DNA of 64,000 bases. It comes from Echiichthys vipera. Its lineage: Eukaryota > Chordata > Actinopteri > Perciformes > Trachinidae. The stretch lies in assembly GCA_963691815.1 (NCBI GenBank), contig OY829667.1, positions 10,382,821-10,446,820 of the forward strand, written 5' to 3'. The notes beneath the pieces are model-generated. The model was not told the origin of the DNA, ran no database searches, and saw nothing but the letters and a program-made list of their open reading frames with translations. Below are positions 21,663-32,100 of this stretch, in pieces (position 1 is the first letter of the stretch; each line of letters starts with the position of its first letter). Made by a program: the position numbers and the translations under genes.

Positions 21663-22606
21663 CTATGAACAGAATCAATACTGAGTGTTACAACCAAAAG
21701 CAGCACGTCAAAAGCATTTGCATTGTGATTGCTAAGTAGTTCAATCAGCAAATTTTAAATAAATAAATCAGTAACTGCACCAAAAATATTTTTCCGTGTA
21801 CATCAGTCCCATTAAATGTTAACTGCTACAAATTATATTTTTGTTAAGTGCTTACTCGATAAAAATTATACAGTATGTGTTCCCCTCATAATATTCCTGA
21901 CAGTGTAGATGCTCTACTTCTACTCAACTGTGACAAAATGCACTTCTGTGCAAGATATGTCTTTCAGAGTACCATCAGTATTACATTTATGAGGCTATCT
22001 GATGCAATACAGCAACCATAATAACCATATTAAAGTCGATCACAACTGAGAATATGGCTATTTCCCGTTGACCTACTGTATATGCAACAGCACTTTTCAA
22101 TAGATTCCTTACAATGTTTTGTAGATGACCTTGAATTTTACGAATCTAAGTACTTAAATAATTATATACTGTATATATATATATACATATGTTTTGGTGG
22201 GAAAGGGTCCATTTCTCCTCAGATATATTTAAAGCAAAAAAGAAACTGATGTGTTTTCTGAATTTTGTGCTAAAATTAAATCTCTGTCTGACAAATTTCA
22301 CCACATTTTTTTACATACATTTTCTCTCCTCATATTCCACCCTCACTTTCAAGTGTCTTTCCACTCAATTTATCCAGAATTTTATTCAGGTTAGAGTGGA
22401 TAGAATATTCGTTAACAGGCAGGTGCACTATGTAAAGAGACTGCATTTTATCTGTCCTAAACACTCAATCTGTGCAACTGTTTTACAAGCAAAATATTAC
22501 AAAAATCAATATTATGTCACATCTTTAAGCACATATGCTATGATGGGGATGGAAACATTGTTTTCGAATAGTTATAATTAGGGGGAAAAAAGAATATCAA
22601 CTAAAC

Positions 22607-22924
22607 CAGGGATGTCAAACTCAGGACCGTGGGCCAAATCTGGCCCGCAGTGTGATTATGTTTGGCCCCCAAGATCATATCAAGGTTCTATGAGAGCTGG
22701 CCCGTGAGTATATAGCACATACACGTCTACTTTCCTGTAAACAAACATGAGCATCCATGCTACCAGTCACTTTGGACAAACCTAATCCACCCCTCCCCAA
22801 AAATGGCCAAAAGAAAGATGGAAAACAGGAGCTTTCAACACAGCTTACAATGTTATCTGTTTGCCCGCAACTTCGTCCCAGTTTTTAAATTTAGCCCACT
22901 GTGAGTAGGAGTTTGACACCCCTG
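22607..22924. mobile_element. hAT-type MITE in intron 1 of gene A
   Basis: A 318-bp element with terminal inverted repeats: left CAGGGATGTCAAACTC, right GAGTTTGACACCCCTG allowing few mismatches. It is flanked by 8-bp target duplications AACTAAAC and AATTAAAC (7 of 8 match). The 8-bp duplication and CAGGG-TGTCAAACTC ends are typical of non-autonomous hAT elements of vertebrates. It is missing from intron 1 of gene B, so it inserted after the duplication and accounts for part of the intron length difference (2681 versus 2078 bp). Confidence 0.8.
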
Positions 22925-23059
22925 AATTAAACAAAAAAGTTGAAGAAGGATTTTACAATGTCTTATAAAAAAATGTTAACTTAATTTGACACTCGGCTTA
23001 AATAAGATATAATATGTGATAATAACATAGTTTTGGTGAAGCAATGCATGGACATTTCC

Positions 23060-23300
23060 TAAAATTAGAACAGAGGTTATTGATAGCCTCTCTATCAATA
23101 ATAGAATGTATTGATATATGTGATATTGCAATCCTTTAATGTTCTTTGACAGTCCACAGCTTTTAGTATGTGACTCACAAGAGATAATATTGTTGCATCT
23201 TAGCAAGGAAAAAAATATCAGCTGTCATCTGTTATCTGTCATCCCCAGTATCATGACATACTTCCTTCTTTTGTCCTGGTGCATTCCAATTATGTGAATT
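23060..23300. repeat. Relic copy of the promoter region inside intron 1 of gene A
   Basis: The order of blocks here repeats that at 24430-24670: a segment GACAGTCCAC, the 17-bp promoter block at 23170-23186, a GTTGCATCTTAGCAAGG segment, then CCTTCTTTTGTCCTGGTGCATTCC. The TATA box has decayed (CTTTTAG in place of CTTTTATA). The same pair exists in gene B (47980-48180 and 49570-49760), so the duplication predates the A/B split. Confidence 0.5.
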
Positions 23301-24023
23301 TTGAAATAGCTTCCATCAGTGTCAGTGTTTTTTTCAGTACTCATCATGTTAAATGTAAGACTTTCGAAGACCTTTTTAAATCCACAAACAATGCAGTCTA
23401 CTACCTGTTTCATGATTGTGCTGACCACAGTATGGAAGTATGATGAGAAACTAGTTAATTGTTGAAAAAATACAAATGCCAAACAAAATTATAATACCTG
23501 GACTAACAGGCACTGGAAGCGGAGGACATATTTACATACCTGGGAAGTGTTGTTGGCAAAGACAGATGCAGTAATAAAGACATGAAAACTCAACTCTGCA
23601 TCTTCACTCAAACGTCAAATCAGTATTATATTGCAGGACAGAAACATGGAGAACCACAAAAACCAAGCAATGAACTTCATCTAACTGGCCAAACAATAAT
23701 GAAGAGCTCTGAGCGAATCAGAAAATAATAACCAAACAAACAAATCAAACGCAGGTAATCGGTCTCAACCTGAACCCACAAGTTTAAAGAAAGAAACAGC
23801 TGAAGAAGGTTGGTGGCGACACAATTTAAAAAAGCAAGGACATTCTGGAAGGAAGCAGAGATCAGGGCCAGTATTGAACCATCTGCAAAATGGTCATAGC
23901 CTATGTTCCTCAAATAGCAAAATAAGTTTAATGAATGAAATAGGAATCATTCTTAATTATACGGTTAATTAAATGAACAAAACCTGTACTCATATAAGTG
24001 GAAAAGGCGTAACTGCAGGGCAC

Positions 24024-24125
24024 AAAGGAGATCTGCACACTGTTAGGCTCCAAGTAAATAATTACATTCATGTAAACTAGATATAATTTATTTATTTGTA
24101 GCCGAACAGTGTGCAGACCTCCTTT
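24024..24125. repeat. Fold-back element (about 26-bp inverted arms) in intron 1 of gene A
   Basis: The left arm AAAGGAGATCTGCACACTGT and following bases (24024-24049) is the inverse of 24100-24125 with about two mismatches. About 50 bp of A/T-rich DNA separates the arms. It looks like a short MITE or hairpin. A partly eroded relative lies at 49256-49372 in the same place relative to gene B exon 1. Confidence 0.6.
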
Positions 24126-24343
24126 AAATGGTCACATGCCCATTAGGAGGCGACGAGCTTCCTAACTACCATAGCAAGATGTTGCACCAGTGTTTGCTCC
24201 AGGTCTGATGGTGCTAACTGACATTTCAAAAAAATCATCAAACATCTTCCTGAGCCTGCAATCATAACAATCCTACTTTTAAAAAAGTTATACTTTTAAA
24301 AGTATCCTGAAAACATTACTTATAGACTTAGAAATGTACTTAC

Positions 24344-24478
24344 CCAACATGAAAATATAGAAGTTGAAGAGTTATAAATTCCCCCTCTTTATCTGCTTTG
24401 GAATTTTTAAAACTTTTCAGTGTCTCTTACTTCAGCCCAGTTCACATCTGTGATATAGTCCAACCCTTTTACCTTGTG
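24344..24478 (-). other. Gene A non-coding first exon (5' UTR), predicted
   Basis: Downstream of the TATA box a stretch ends in the donor TTGG|GTAAGTAC (GT at 24343-24342). It matches its gene B counterpart (49393-49515) over most of its length, including a shared purine-rich segment GATAAAGAGGGGGAATTTATA and the donor. The start is taken as about 30 bp below the TATA box and is approximate. Splicing to the acceptor at 21663 removes a 2681-bp intron. Confidence 0.6.
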
Positions 24479-24501
24479 TGACAGTCCACGTCTATTTAGG
24501 C

Positions 24502-24508
24502 TTTTATA
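24502..24508 (-). promoter_or_regulatory. TATA box of gene A
   Basis: TATAAAA on the minus strand, placed about 30 bp before a conserved non-coding exon that ends in a consensus donor. The paralogous position in gene B is TATAAAG. In both genes a 17-bp identical block starts exactly 26 bp upstream, which supports this as the core promoter. Confidence 0.6.
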
Positions 24509-24533
24509 TTGGAATGGAATAAAGGCCACTGAC

Positions 24534-24550
24534 GTGATTCACAGGTGATA
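24534..24550 (-). promoter_or_regulatory. Conserved 17-bp upstream promoter block, gene A
   Basis: Plus-strand GTGATTCACAGGTGATA, identical at 49575-49591 in gene B and at the same 26-bp distance from the TATA box. It contains an E-box (CAGGTG). In gene A the preceding bases make TGACGTGA, a half CRE-like site not kept in gene B. A diverged copy (14 of 17 matches) lies inside intron 1 at 23170-23186. Factor identity is not known. Confidence 0.45.
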
Positions 24551-24551
24551 G

Positions 24552-25399
24552 CTCATTTGGAATGATTGTTACACTTGGATACAGTGCTTTAGCTGCCAGT
24601 TTGCTTCTTGGCTCAGTATCATGGTAAACACCCTTCTTTTGTCCTTGTGCATTCCACCTATGTGAATGTCAAAGGTTTGACCAATGTGACAGTAAGTTAT
24701 GACACATATAAAGATAGGTTTCTAATGACGTATAATGACACAGTTGAGTGGTTTAGACCTGCTAAAAGCATAACTGGTTTGGCGCCTTGACCCTCTCATG
24801 TGCCAACTGTGTGTCCTTCCTGCTACCTGTCAATCAATGACATCAATATGATATCACAATATACAACTTTCATTTTGAGTGATGTTTTTTCTACGTGACA
24901 GCTTTTATACAAATCCAGTGATTTGGATTTCATGCAAAATAATTTGAATATCCTTTCTAAACTGGCATTGTTTGGTTTATGAGTTTAGAATAAAGTTTCT
25001 TAAACCATTTGAATTATATGTTTCTGTTCTGTTTCGCTTTTTACATAATCTTCTGCATAATCAAAGTGCAGTGAACTGCCATTCTATCAGGATGCATAAT
25101 TTTTGGTATCTGTGACGTCTTTTGCTACATAGTCAATCCCTGTAGGGTTTTTGTTGCATCGCACCTCCAACAACACCAAGTGTTGATGATCCTATGACTT
25201 ACGTAATAATTCATTTTTTGTGTTGTACTTTCAAACCTGAACCATGAAAATCCAGCTGAAAAGAAAGACACAAAGCGAGACAAAGATGAAGCTCAAAACT
25301 GTTATATAATGGGGGTTTAAGGCACTAAACATATGACTCAAATATAACTACAGCAATGATACAGCAAATTTGAAGATGACCTTACAATTTACATAGTGT
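24552..25399. other. Intergenic DNA upstream of gene A, homologous to 700-1560
   Basis: No gene is seen. The stretch aligns by eye with 700-1560: shared segments include ATTTGAATATCCTTTCTA, GTTTTTGTTGCATCGCACCTCC and GTTGATGA(G/T)C. It is therefore a duplicated flank of the mucin units. Confidence 0.5.
24577..24720. repeat. Shared upstream repeat copy near gene A promoter
   Basis: The segment around TTCTTTTGTCC(T/C)TGTGCATTCCACC occurs at about 23255, 24630, 48135 and 49695, i.e. twice per gene, once upstream of the promoter and once in intron 1. The matching short minus-strand frames contain a common GMHQDKRR-like peptide, but no start, splice sites or continuous frame are shared, so I treat it as a non-coding repeat. 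Confidence 0.5.
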
Positions 25400-25869
25400 C
25401 AGGGATGTCAAACATATGGCCCACAGGCCAAAACCGGACTGCCAAAGGATCCAATCCAGCCCGGTGGAGGACTTTGCAAAGTGTGAAAATTGCACAGAAG
25501 TGATGCACAGCTATTGCTATTTGCCCCATGGGGTTTACACGCTCCTGTAAAAACAAAACAAATGCTTTTTAAAAGTCTCTTTAAGAGTTTCACCCTTCTC
25601 TAATAAGCGTAGTACGTAGGCCCTATGCTGGACATGCTATTATACAACAGAGCAGCATCAGTGTCAAAGCCATACTCTGGCTTTGACAGTTTGACAGTTG
25701 TGAAGACTGCAGAAATCATGTGCCCTGACAAGCAACAGGCTTTTGCCAACAACAGCCTGCCAAGAAACTCTGTGGCTGATTTCACGATTTCTTGCTGGAG
25801 TGGTTTTACTGGTATGAGATCAAATTGGGCTTTATGTGTAGGTGAACTGCAGTGGGTTTGACACCTGTG
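25400..25869 (+). mobile_element. hAT element with transposase fragment
   Basis: The left end CAGGGATGTCAAACATATGG matches hAT ends of the gtf2ird2/ZBED-like group. The right end near 25869 is eroded. Inside, the plus frame reads VVKTAEIMCPDKQQAFANNS then LPRNSVADFT, resembling the hAT transposase segment C-P-D-K-x-x-A-F-A-N-x-S-L-S-R-N-T-V-A. Only this short coding piece remains, so the element is dead. A truncated relative occupies 50455-50696 in the next intergenic region. Confidence 0.7.
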
Positions 25870-26109
25870 CACTAGATATTTATTGGAAGTAAAATCTGAT
25901 AACTGTAACCGCCAGTTTTCTCTTAAAAGATCATTTGGCCTATTGTGGAACAAGCTTTGTCTTAGTGCGTTTGTTTTTCTTACCTTTTGACTTATGAGGT
26001 TAAATCTATCAATACCTGGGAAATACTTTCTGTGTTCCAGAGTGATTTAAGAATTAAACACGGTAAACTGTGGCTCAGCCACAGGAGTTCCAGCTTGGTG
26101 CATGTCAGT

Positions 26110-27003
26110 GTTTCTGAGACTGTAGGCTTTTCTAATGTCTCATTCTGGCTGCTGGTGTCTGTGCTGACCTTTTCTATCCTTAACAGAAACATTAACCTAC
26201 TCAGTAGACCTGCCCCGACGGGAGACACACATGACCATTGGTCTTTCATGTCCTTCTCTAACTACGTTACAATTGCATGTTCATCAGCCCAATTTCAAAA
26301 TATTCACGGGGGCGAAACCCCCGAACTCCCGTGTGGGTGAGACTTACTTCTGGGCTACAGCCGCGGATGTCGCCTGGCGCCTGGCGCGCGCTATGCACAC
26401 TTTTGGTCAATTTGATAGTACCGGCAAGAAATAAAAACTACTTTCCCCCCTGAGTGTATCACAATAAACAGATGAGCTTTACTTTCAACGGAGAATCATT
26501 CATGAATTTAAAATTCTCTGCAAACGCTACATTCTCTTCCTGCCCTAAAATCCAACTGTCCTATTATGTCTTAGATTCATATTTTGCTTTTACTTATGTG
26601 AGCCTGAGATCCAAGATTTGCATTGACAATGATGCTTCTTGTAATTGTTGAGCACATGTATGCGTGGGAGCCTGCAGTTGCAGCAATTGACTGAGTGGCA
26701 ATGGCTACTTTTTGTTTTTCAACGTTGCTCTTCATCCCGCTGTACCTCGCTACACTCTTTTTAATGGAGAGATAAGAATAAATATAACCCTTCTGTTACA
26801 GCGATTTTGTAGCGGCCTGGTGTCGTTTTCAGGCGATTTAATGATGGTGAACTCAGCATTAAGGCTGTGCGTAATGCCAATACCTGCACAGCACAGATGA
26901 AATACGACGTCTGTCCTGCTGCGAACAAAAACAGCAGGCTGAACACAGTGACACGGGAACAACTTAGAAGAAATAAGAAAATAACAACAAAAAAAAAAAA
27001 AAA
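26110..27003 (+). mobile_element. Insertion of about 0.9 kb ending in poly(A), unidentified
   Basis: Gene-proximal DNA on both sides aligns with 50.7-51.5 kb, but this stretch does not. It contains a locally CpG-rich piece (26306-26400) and ends in an A-run at 26986-27001 just before the shared sequence TGACCTAAC. A 3' poly(A) end suggests a retroposed sequence on the plus strand. No reverse transcriptase or known gene is recognisable, and the left boundary is approximate. Confidence 0.35.
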
Positions 27004-28300
27004 TTGACCTAACATCGGCAGGTGTGTTTTCATCATCTCATGTGGGATTTGGGCTGGCACATTGCAAGGGGAATTGGAGAGCATGCTTTTGAGCTGGAAG
27101 CTGCATCAGTTTGGCCTGGTACCAGACACAGACATGGACATCTGATCCACTATAAATAAGTGCAGATTACCTATCTTCTTAGGTGTCTGGTAAATATTCA
27201 GTCTCTCCCAAGTAATTCCAAAAAAACCTAAAGTGAAAGAAGGGCGAAGTGTTGACAAAAGACTCACTGACGGGCGCCCACCTCTCTTTTGACATACTGT
27301 TGCCCTTTCTTTTCTCTTCCCTGTTTTTCTGATCCTTCTTTAAATTATTGAAAACCGAACTTAACTTTTGGAAGGTGCAACATGATGACCTGCTGGAATA
27401 CATGTTTTCCTCCATGAGGAAAGAGCTGCTGTTTCTAATATCCTACCTGCTTGACCACCTGCAAGTAATCATTGTTGTGTAGAGTTAAGGACATTTGCAC
27501 AAATATCTTATGAAGAATTCTAGTTATGGACGTATTTAAAAAGATTAACATTTCTAATTGTGTTAGAAATCACAGAAACTTTAATTCTGGAAAAGTTTAC
27601 TGTACGCCATGAAACACATTTGATGTGATGGCGCCCCCTGGTGATGAATATTGGTACATTTGTGTACACATGCAGCAGGGATATAGGGCCATGGTATAAA
27701 AACAATGTGAAAAGAATAAAACCAAAATAAATTAAAATAATTCACTAGGTGCATATACTGTTAACAATGCTGTCTGTGACTCGCAAATACACACTAACAT
27801 GCAAACAACATTATACATGAGAACGTGCGAACACACACACACACACGCACATGCACACACTTATTTTCACGCACTATACACATTATTATTACTATTGTAT
27901 TTCATAGTATTCTATAAACTAATATGTATTATCATCCATGATTAGTTCTCTATTGTAAATATTCACACACCAAATCTAACCTTTGCAAATAAAAAGTAAA
28001 TGGAAGATGGTTTCAGAGAAGATATATGGTAACATTGTCACTGTGCTAGCCTCTTTTACAACATAACTTTCTGTAATGCAGCTTTTGTAAGAGGCATTTT
28101 GAAAAATTATCTCTGAGGATGGTTGATGCTGATTTTGATTACTGGTGGTAGTGATACTGAGTTTGATTGAAAAAATGTGTCTCTTTGACTGTCTGGCAGT
28201 ATGTTTATGAACTAGAAACTCATAGCTAAAATAATTTATGCACCACTCCCAGTTTTCTTTTTCTAAACCAACCTGATTCAATGCAACAACAAAGGCTGAG
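27004..28300. other. Intergenic DNA between genes A and B
   Basis: No gene is seen. 27004-27140 matches 51349-51485 closely (shared TCGGCAGGTG and GGCTGGCACATTGCAAGGGG), and 27380-27700 matches 51650-51900. A CA-rich microsatellite lies at 27831-27860. The rest is A/T-rich and featureless. Confidence 0.5.
27831..27860. repeat. CA microsatellite, short and interrupted
   Basis: An ACACAC run of 30 bp interrupted by GCACATG. It corresponds in position to the much longer CA tract at 51985-52060 in the next unit. Confidence 0.85.
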
Positions 28301-29083
28301 ACACTATTGTGAAACTTAATAATAAGAAATTACAAGGCAGGATATGATTGTTTGTAAACATCACTGGTGGTTTAATTAAAGCCCCTGACATTAAACATGT
28401 CCTGCATGACAGACACCGAAATAGCAAAACATCACACAACAATTTAAATTACTCAAAGATTATGTATTTTGATCATAGTTTCTTACAGAAATTGTAAAAA
28501 CTTCAAGAAATCTCACAAAATACAGCTATTAAATAAATACACCTTGTATAAATAAGAAGATTGACAGTGCATTGTTTTCACATATTTCATGTATACCATG
28601 ACCTTAGATAAAACTTCATTCAAACAACAGTGAGAGTGATTTTACAGTTTTACTTTCTAGTATGACTGGTTTGAATTGTTTGGCAAACACAATAGTATAT
28701 ACAGTATTTCACTACTGCTAATATATTTATTTCTGTAAATTTAAATTTGAGTTTTTTCTAATATATGTTGTATATCTCTGAGTTTTGTAACAAATCATTT
28801 CCTCCTGGGATTATTAAAGTATTTCTGATTCTGATTCTGATTCTGATTTGTATATTAATAGTGCAATTGTTTTCTGATAACCTAGGGCTAAATGTTAAAT
28901 AGTGTGGCTTATCATTCCAGTGATGCTTTTAAACCAGTTGAATTTAATAGTAAGTTAATCAGAAGCTATATGTAACTTAAGATAATCATGAATCTGCGAT
29001 TTTTTCTGAACACCGAGTTCTTTTCCATTCCAGTGATGGCAGTCATGTTCTGATGGCAATTTAAATGGAAATCAGCACAGATG
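28300..29083 (-). other. Gene B 3' UTR and flank
   Basis: Aligns with the 3' flanks of A and C, but is less similar to either than they are to each other. It carries the LINE tail insertion at 28741-28850. A minus-strand ATTAAA near 28370 is shared with gene A. The transcript end is not determinable. Confidence 0.45.
28741..28850 (+). mobile_element. LINE-type 3' tail with TTCTGA repeats
   Basis: The plus strand reads CCTCCTGGGATTATTAAAGT followed by four TTCTGA-type hexamers. This is the usual 3' end of several teleost non-LTR elements (L2/Rex-like). No coding part is attached. It sits inside the 3' flank of gene B and is absent from the matching positions of genes A and C. Confidence 0.5.
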
Positions 29084-29169
29084 CTACTGCTGGCTTGACA
29101 GTAGCCATGACAACAGTACCAGACAGGTTGCAGTGACGAGACTGATATTTTGGCTTACTCTACTTGAAG
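29084..29169 (-). other. Gene B last coding exon: hydrophobic C-terminus
   Basis: The acceptor is CATTTACAG. It codes SSSRVSQNI followed by SLVTATCLVLLSWLLSS and QQ, then TAG at 29086-29084. The protein ends two residues after the hydrophobic stretch, which favours a GPI-attachment signal over a transmembrane anchor with a cytoplasmic tail. Confidence 0.75.
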
Positions 29170-32100
29170 CTGTAAATGAAAAGAAAAGGAAACAACGCAT
29201 TAGTTAATAAGCAGCTGTGCAACTTTTGAAATGTTCTATCAAGCAGGGCGCAATATTGCTTACAGGCAGTTGTAGGTGCAGCTGTTGTGGGTGATACAGT
29301 TGCAGGTGCAGGTGTTGCAGGTGCAGGTGTTGCAGGTGCAGGTGTTGCAGGTGCAGGTGTTGCAGCGGCAGCCGTCGTAGGTGCGGCTGTTGTTGCTGGA
29401 CCTGTATTTGGGCCTTCTGTGAAATTTTTTTTTGTAAATAGTATGTAAATAAGTATTGGTGCCCAAACCAAAAGGATTTCTTCATCCTTAGAGAACTTGA
29501 CTGTATAGACCTAATATCTAAAATCTTACAGTAAATAAAACATTTTGTTTTACATAACAAGATGTCTGACGGAATTCAAGATAGTTCCGAGATTAATTCT
29601 GCTCATCCTGCAAGGAATGGACTGTATAACACTGAAATATAATAGTTGACTTTATTAATCTTGTGTATACCTCCACTTCTTGTGTTGCAATATAATTTTG
29701 TTTAGAATTTTTAAACATGAGCAGAAAATAAACTAAAATATTTAGATACTGATGAGAGAAAAACATTGTGTTGTGTTTACTTACCTAATATCTCTACTGA
29801 AGCGGGATCTATGCTCACATTGAAGGTATTGTTGGGATTGTTCACAGCGTCTACTAAGGTTTCAGCAATGACACTGTTCATTGGGAGATCTTCAGCAGGA
29901 GTAGTCCGATTGAACACAATCCCCATAGTTGCATTGGTTCCGGTCGTTCGTGTTATGATTATGGCACTGTATCATGAAACCGAAATGGACAAGTGTTACA
30001 TTATGATATGAGATGTTGACTTGTGTTGTGTGTTTGAAATAATATTGGAAGATACCAATTTAAATACCTAAACCCTGCGCAGAACAAGGGAAATAGGTGA
30101 ACTGCTGTTGAAAAAATGATTTACCTGAAACGTATCACATAGCAGCGGACAAACGTCAGTGGAAATCTTTTTATGTATATTGTAAAAAACTGCAAAAAAG
30201 AAAGCAACATTGAAAGAAATTAAGAAACCTTCAGGCAGTGTTCTTGTATTGAAAAAACACTTAAAAGTTTGATCTTTTACCTAAAACGTTATGTCCAATC
30301 TTTGATTGACAAGACTGACATAGTCAATGACAAAGTGTAATTTAAAAATTAACTCACTATTTCTATAACTTGTCGTTCAACTTTTTTATATTCACTGCTG
30401 TCCGGGTCAGTGAGGGCATCGGAAAAAGGTTGCTCGAGGTTTGCTGAGAGACTATAGGTAGGTTCAGGAGCCAAAGAGGTTGTTGTCATTATTGCAGCTG
30501 TTGTAGGAACTGCAGTCGTGGGTGTAACAGTTGTGAGTTGTGCAGCTGTTGTGGGGGCTGCAGTTGTAGGCACAAGTATTGTGGGTGCGGCAGTTCTAGG
30601 AACAGGTGTTGTACGTTTACCAGTTGTAGGCGCAACTGTTGTGGGTGCTGCTGTTGTAGGGGCTGCAGTTGTAGGTGCAGCTGTTGTAGTGGCAGCTGTT
30701 GAGGATACTGATGTTGTAAGTCTAGCTGCTGTAGGGGTCACAGTTGTGGGGGCTGCAGTTGTAGGGATGGCAGTTGGGGCAGCAACAGTAGTAAGTGATG
30801 CTGTCGTGGGGACTGCAGTTGTAAGTGAAGCTGTTGTTGGTGCTGCTGTTGTAGATGTAGGTGTTGTGAGAGCAGCAGTTGTGAGTACAGCAGTCATGGG
30901 TGCTGATGTTGTAGGGAATGCAGTTGTGGGAGCAGCAGTGGTAGGTGCAAAGGTTTTTGGGGCTAGAGTTGTGGGTGCTGCTGTTGTAGGGGCTGTAGTG
31001 CTAGGTGACGGTGTTGTGGGTGCAGCAGTTGTATCTGCAACTGTTGTTAGTGCTGAAGTTGTAGGTGCAGTTGTTGGAGTAGCAATTGTATGTAGAGCTG
31101 TTGTTGGGGATACAGTTGTGGGTGCTGCAGTTGTAAGAGCAGCAGTTGTAGGTCCAGCTGTTGTGGGTGCTGCTGCTGCTGTGGGTGCTGCTGCTGTGGG
31201 TGCTGTTGTTGTGGTTGCTGCTGTTGTAGGGGCTGCAGTTGTAGGCACAAGTATTGTGGGTGCTGCAGTTCTAGGAACAGGTGTTGTACGTTTACTAGTT
31301 GTAGGCGCAACTGTTGTGGGTGCTGCTGTTGTAGGGGCTGCAGTTGTAGGTTCAGCTTTTGTGGGTGCTGCTGTTGTAAGGGCTGCAGTTGTAGGTTCAG
31401 CGGTTGTGGGTTCAGCTGTTGTGGGTGCTGCTGCTGCTGTGGGTGCTGCTGCTGTGGGTGCTGTTGTTGTGGTTGCTGCTGTTGAAGGGGCTGACGTTGA
31501 AGACACAGCTGTTGTGGGTGTTGCTGTTGATGGGGCTGCAGTTGTAGGTTCTGCTGTTGTGGGTGCTGCTGTTGTAGGGGCAGCAGTTGTAGGCGCAGCT
31601 GTTGTGGGTACTGCTGTTGTAGAGGCTGCAGTCATAGGTGCAGCTGTTGTAGCAGCAGCAGTTGTAGGCACAGCTGTTGAGGTTGCAGCAGTTGTGAGTG
31701 CTGCAGGTGTGAATGCAGTTGTTGTGGGTGCTGTTGTTGTAGCGGCTGTAGTTGTGGGCGCAGCAGTTATAGCACCAGTCGTGGGTGCTGATGTTGTAAG
31801 TGCAGCTGTTGTAAGGTCTACAGATGTTGGAGCAGTGGTTGTAGGTAGAGATGTTGTTGGGGCTACAGTCATGGGTGCTGCAGTTATAGGCAGAGCTGTT
31901 GTAGGAACAGAAGTTGTAGGCACAGCTGTCGTGGTTGCTGCTGTGTTAGCTGCAGCTGTCTTTAGGGCTGCATTCGTAGGTGCAGCTGTTGATGCAGCAG
32001 TTGTTGTGGGTGCTGATGTTGTAGGTGCTGCTGTTGTGGTTGCAGGTGTTGTGGGTGCTGCAGTTGTAGGAGCAGCAGTTGTAGGCGCAGCTGTTTTGGA

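Noticed and set aside
24608..24790. Plus-strand 60-codon frame with N-x-S/T sequons
   Set aside because: Lies in the repeated non-coding segment; the paralogous copy at 49680 has no matching frame.
26306..26400. CpG-rich piece as a tRNA or CpG-island promoter
   Set aside because: No tRNA cloverleaf or A/B box pair could be assembled, and the stretch is under 100 bp.
26761..27084. Minus-strand 107-codon frame with a hydrophobic Phe-rich stretch
   Set aside because: The Phe run is the complement of the poly(A) run at 26986-27001; no homologous frame is present in the paralogous spacer.
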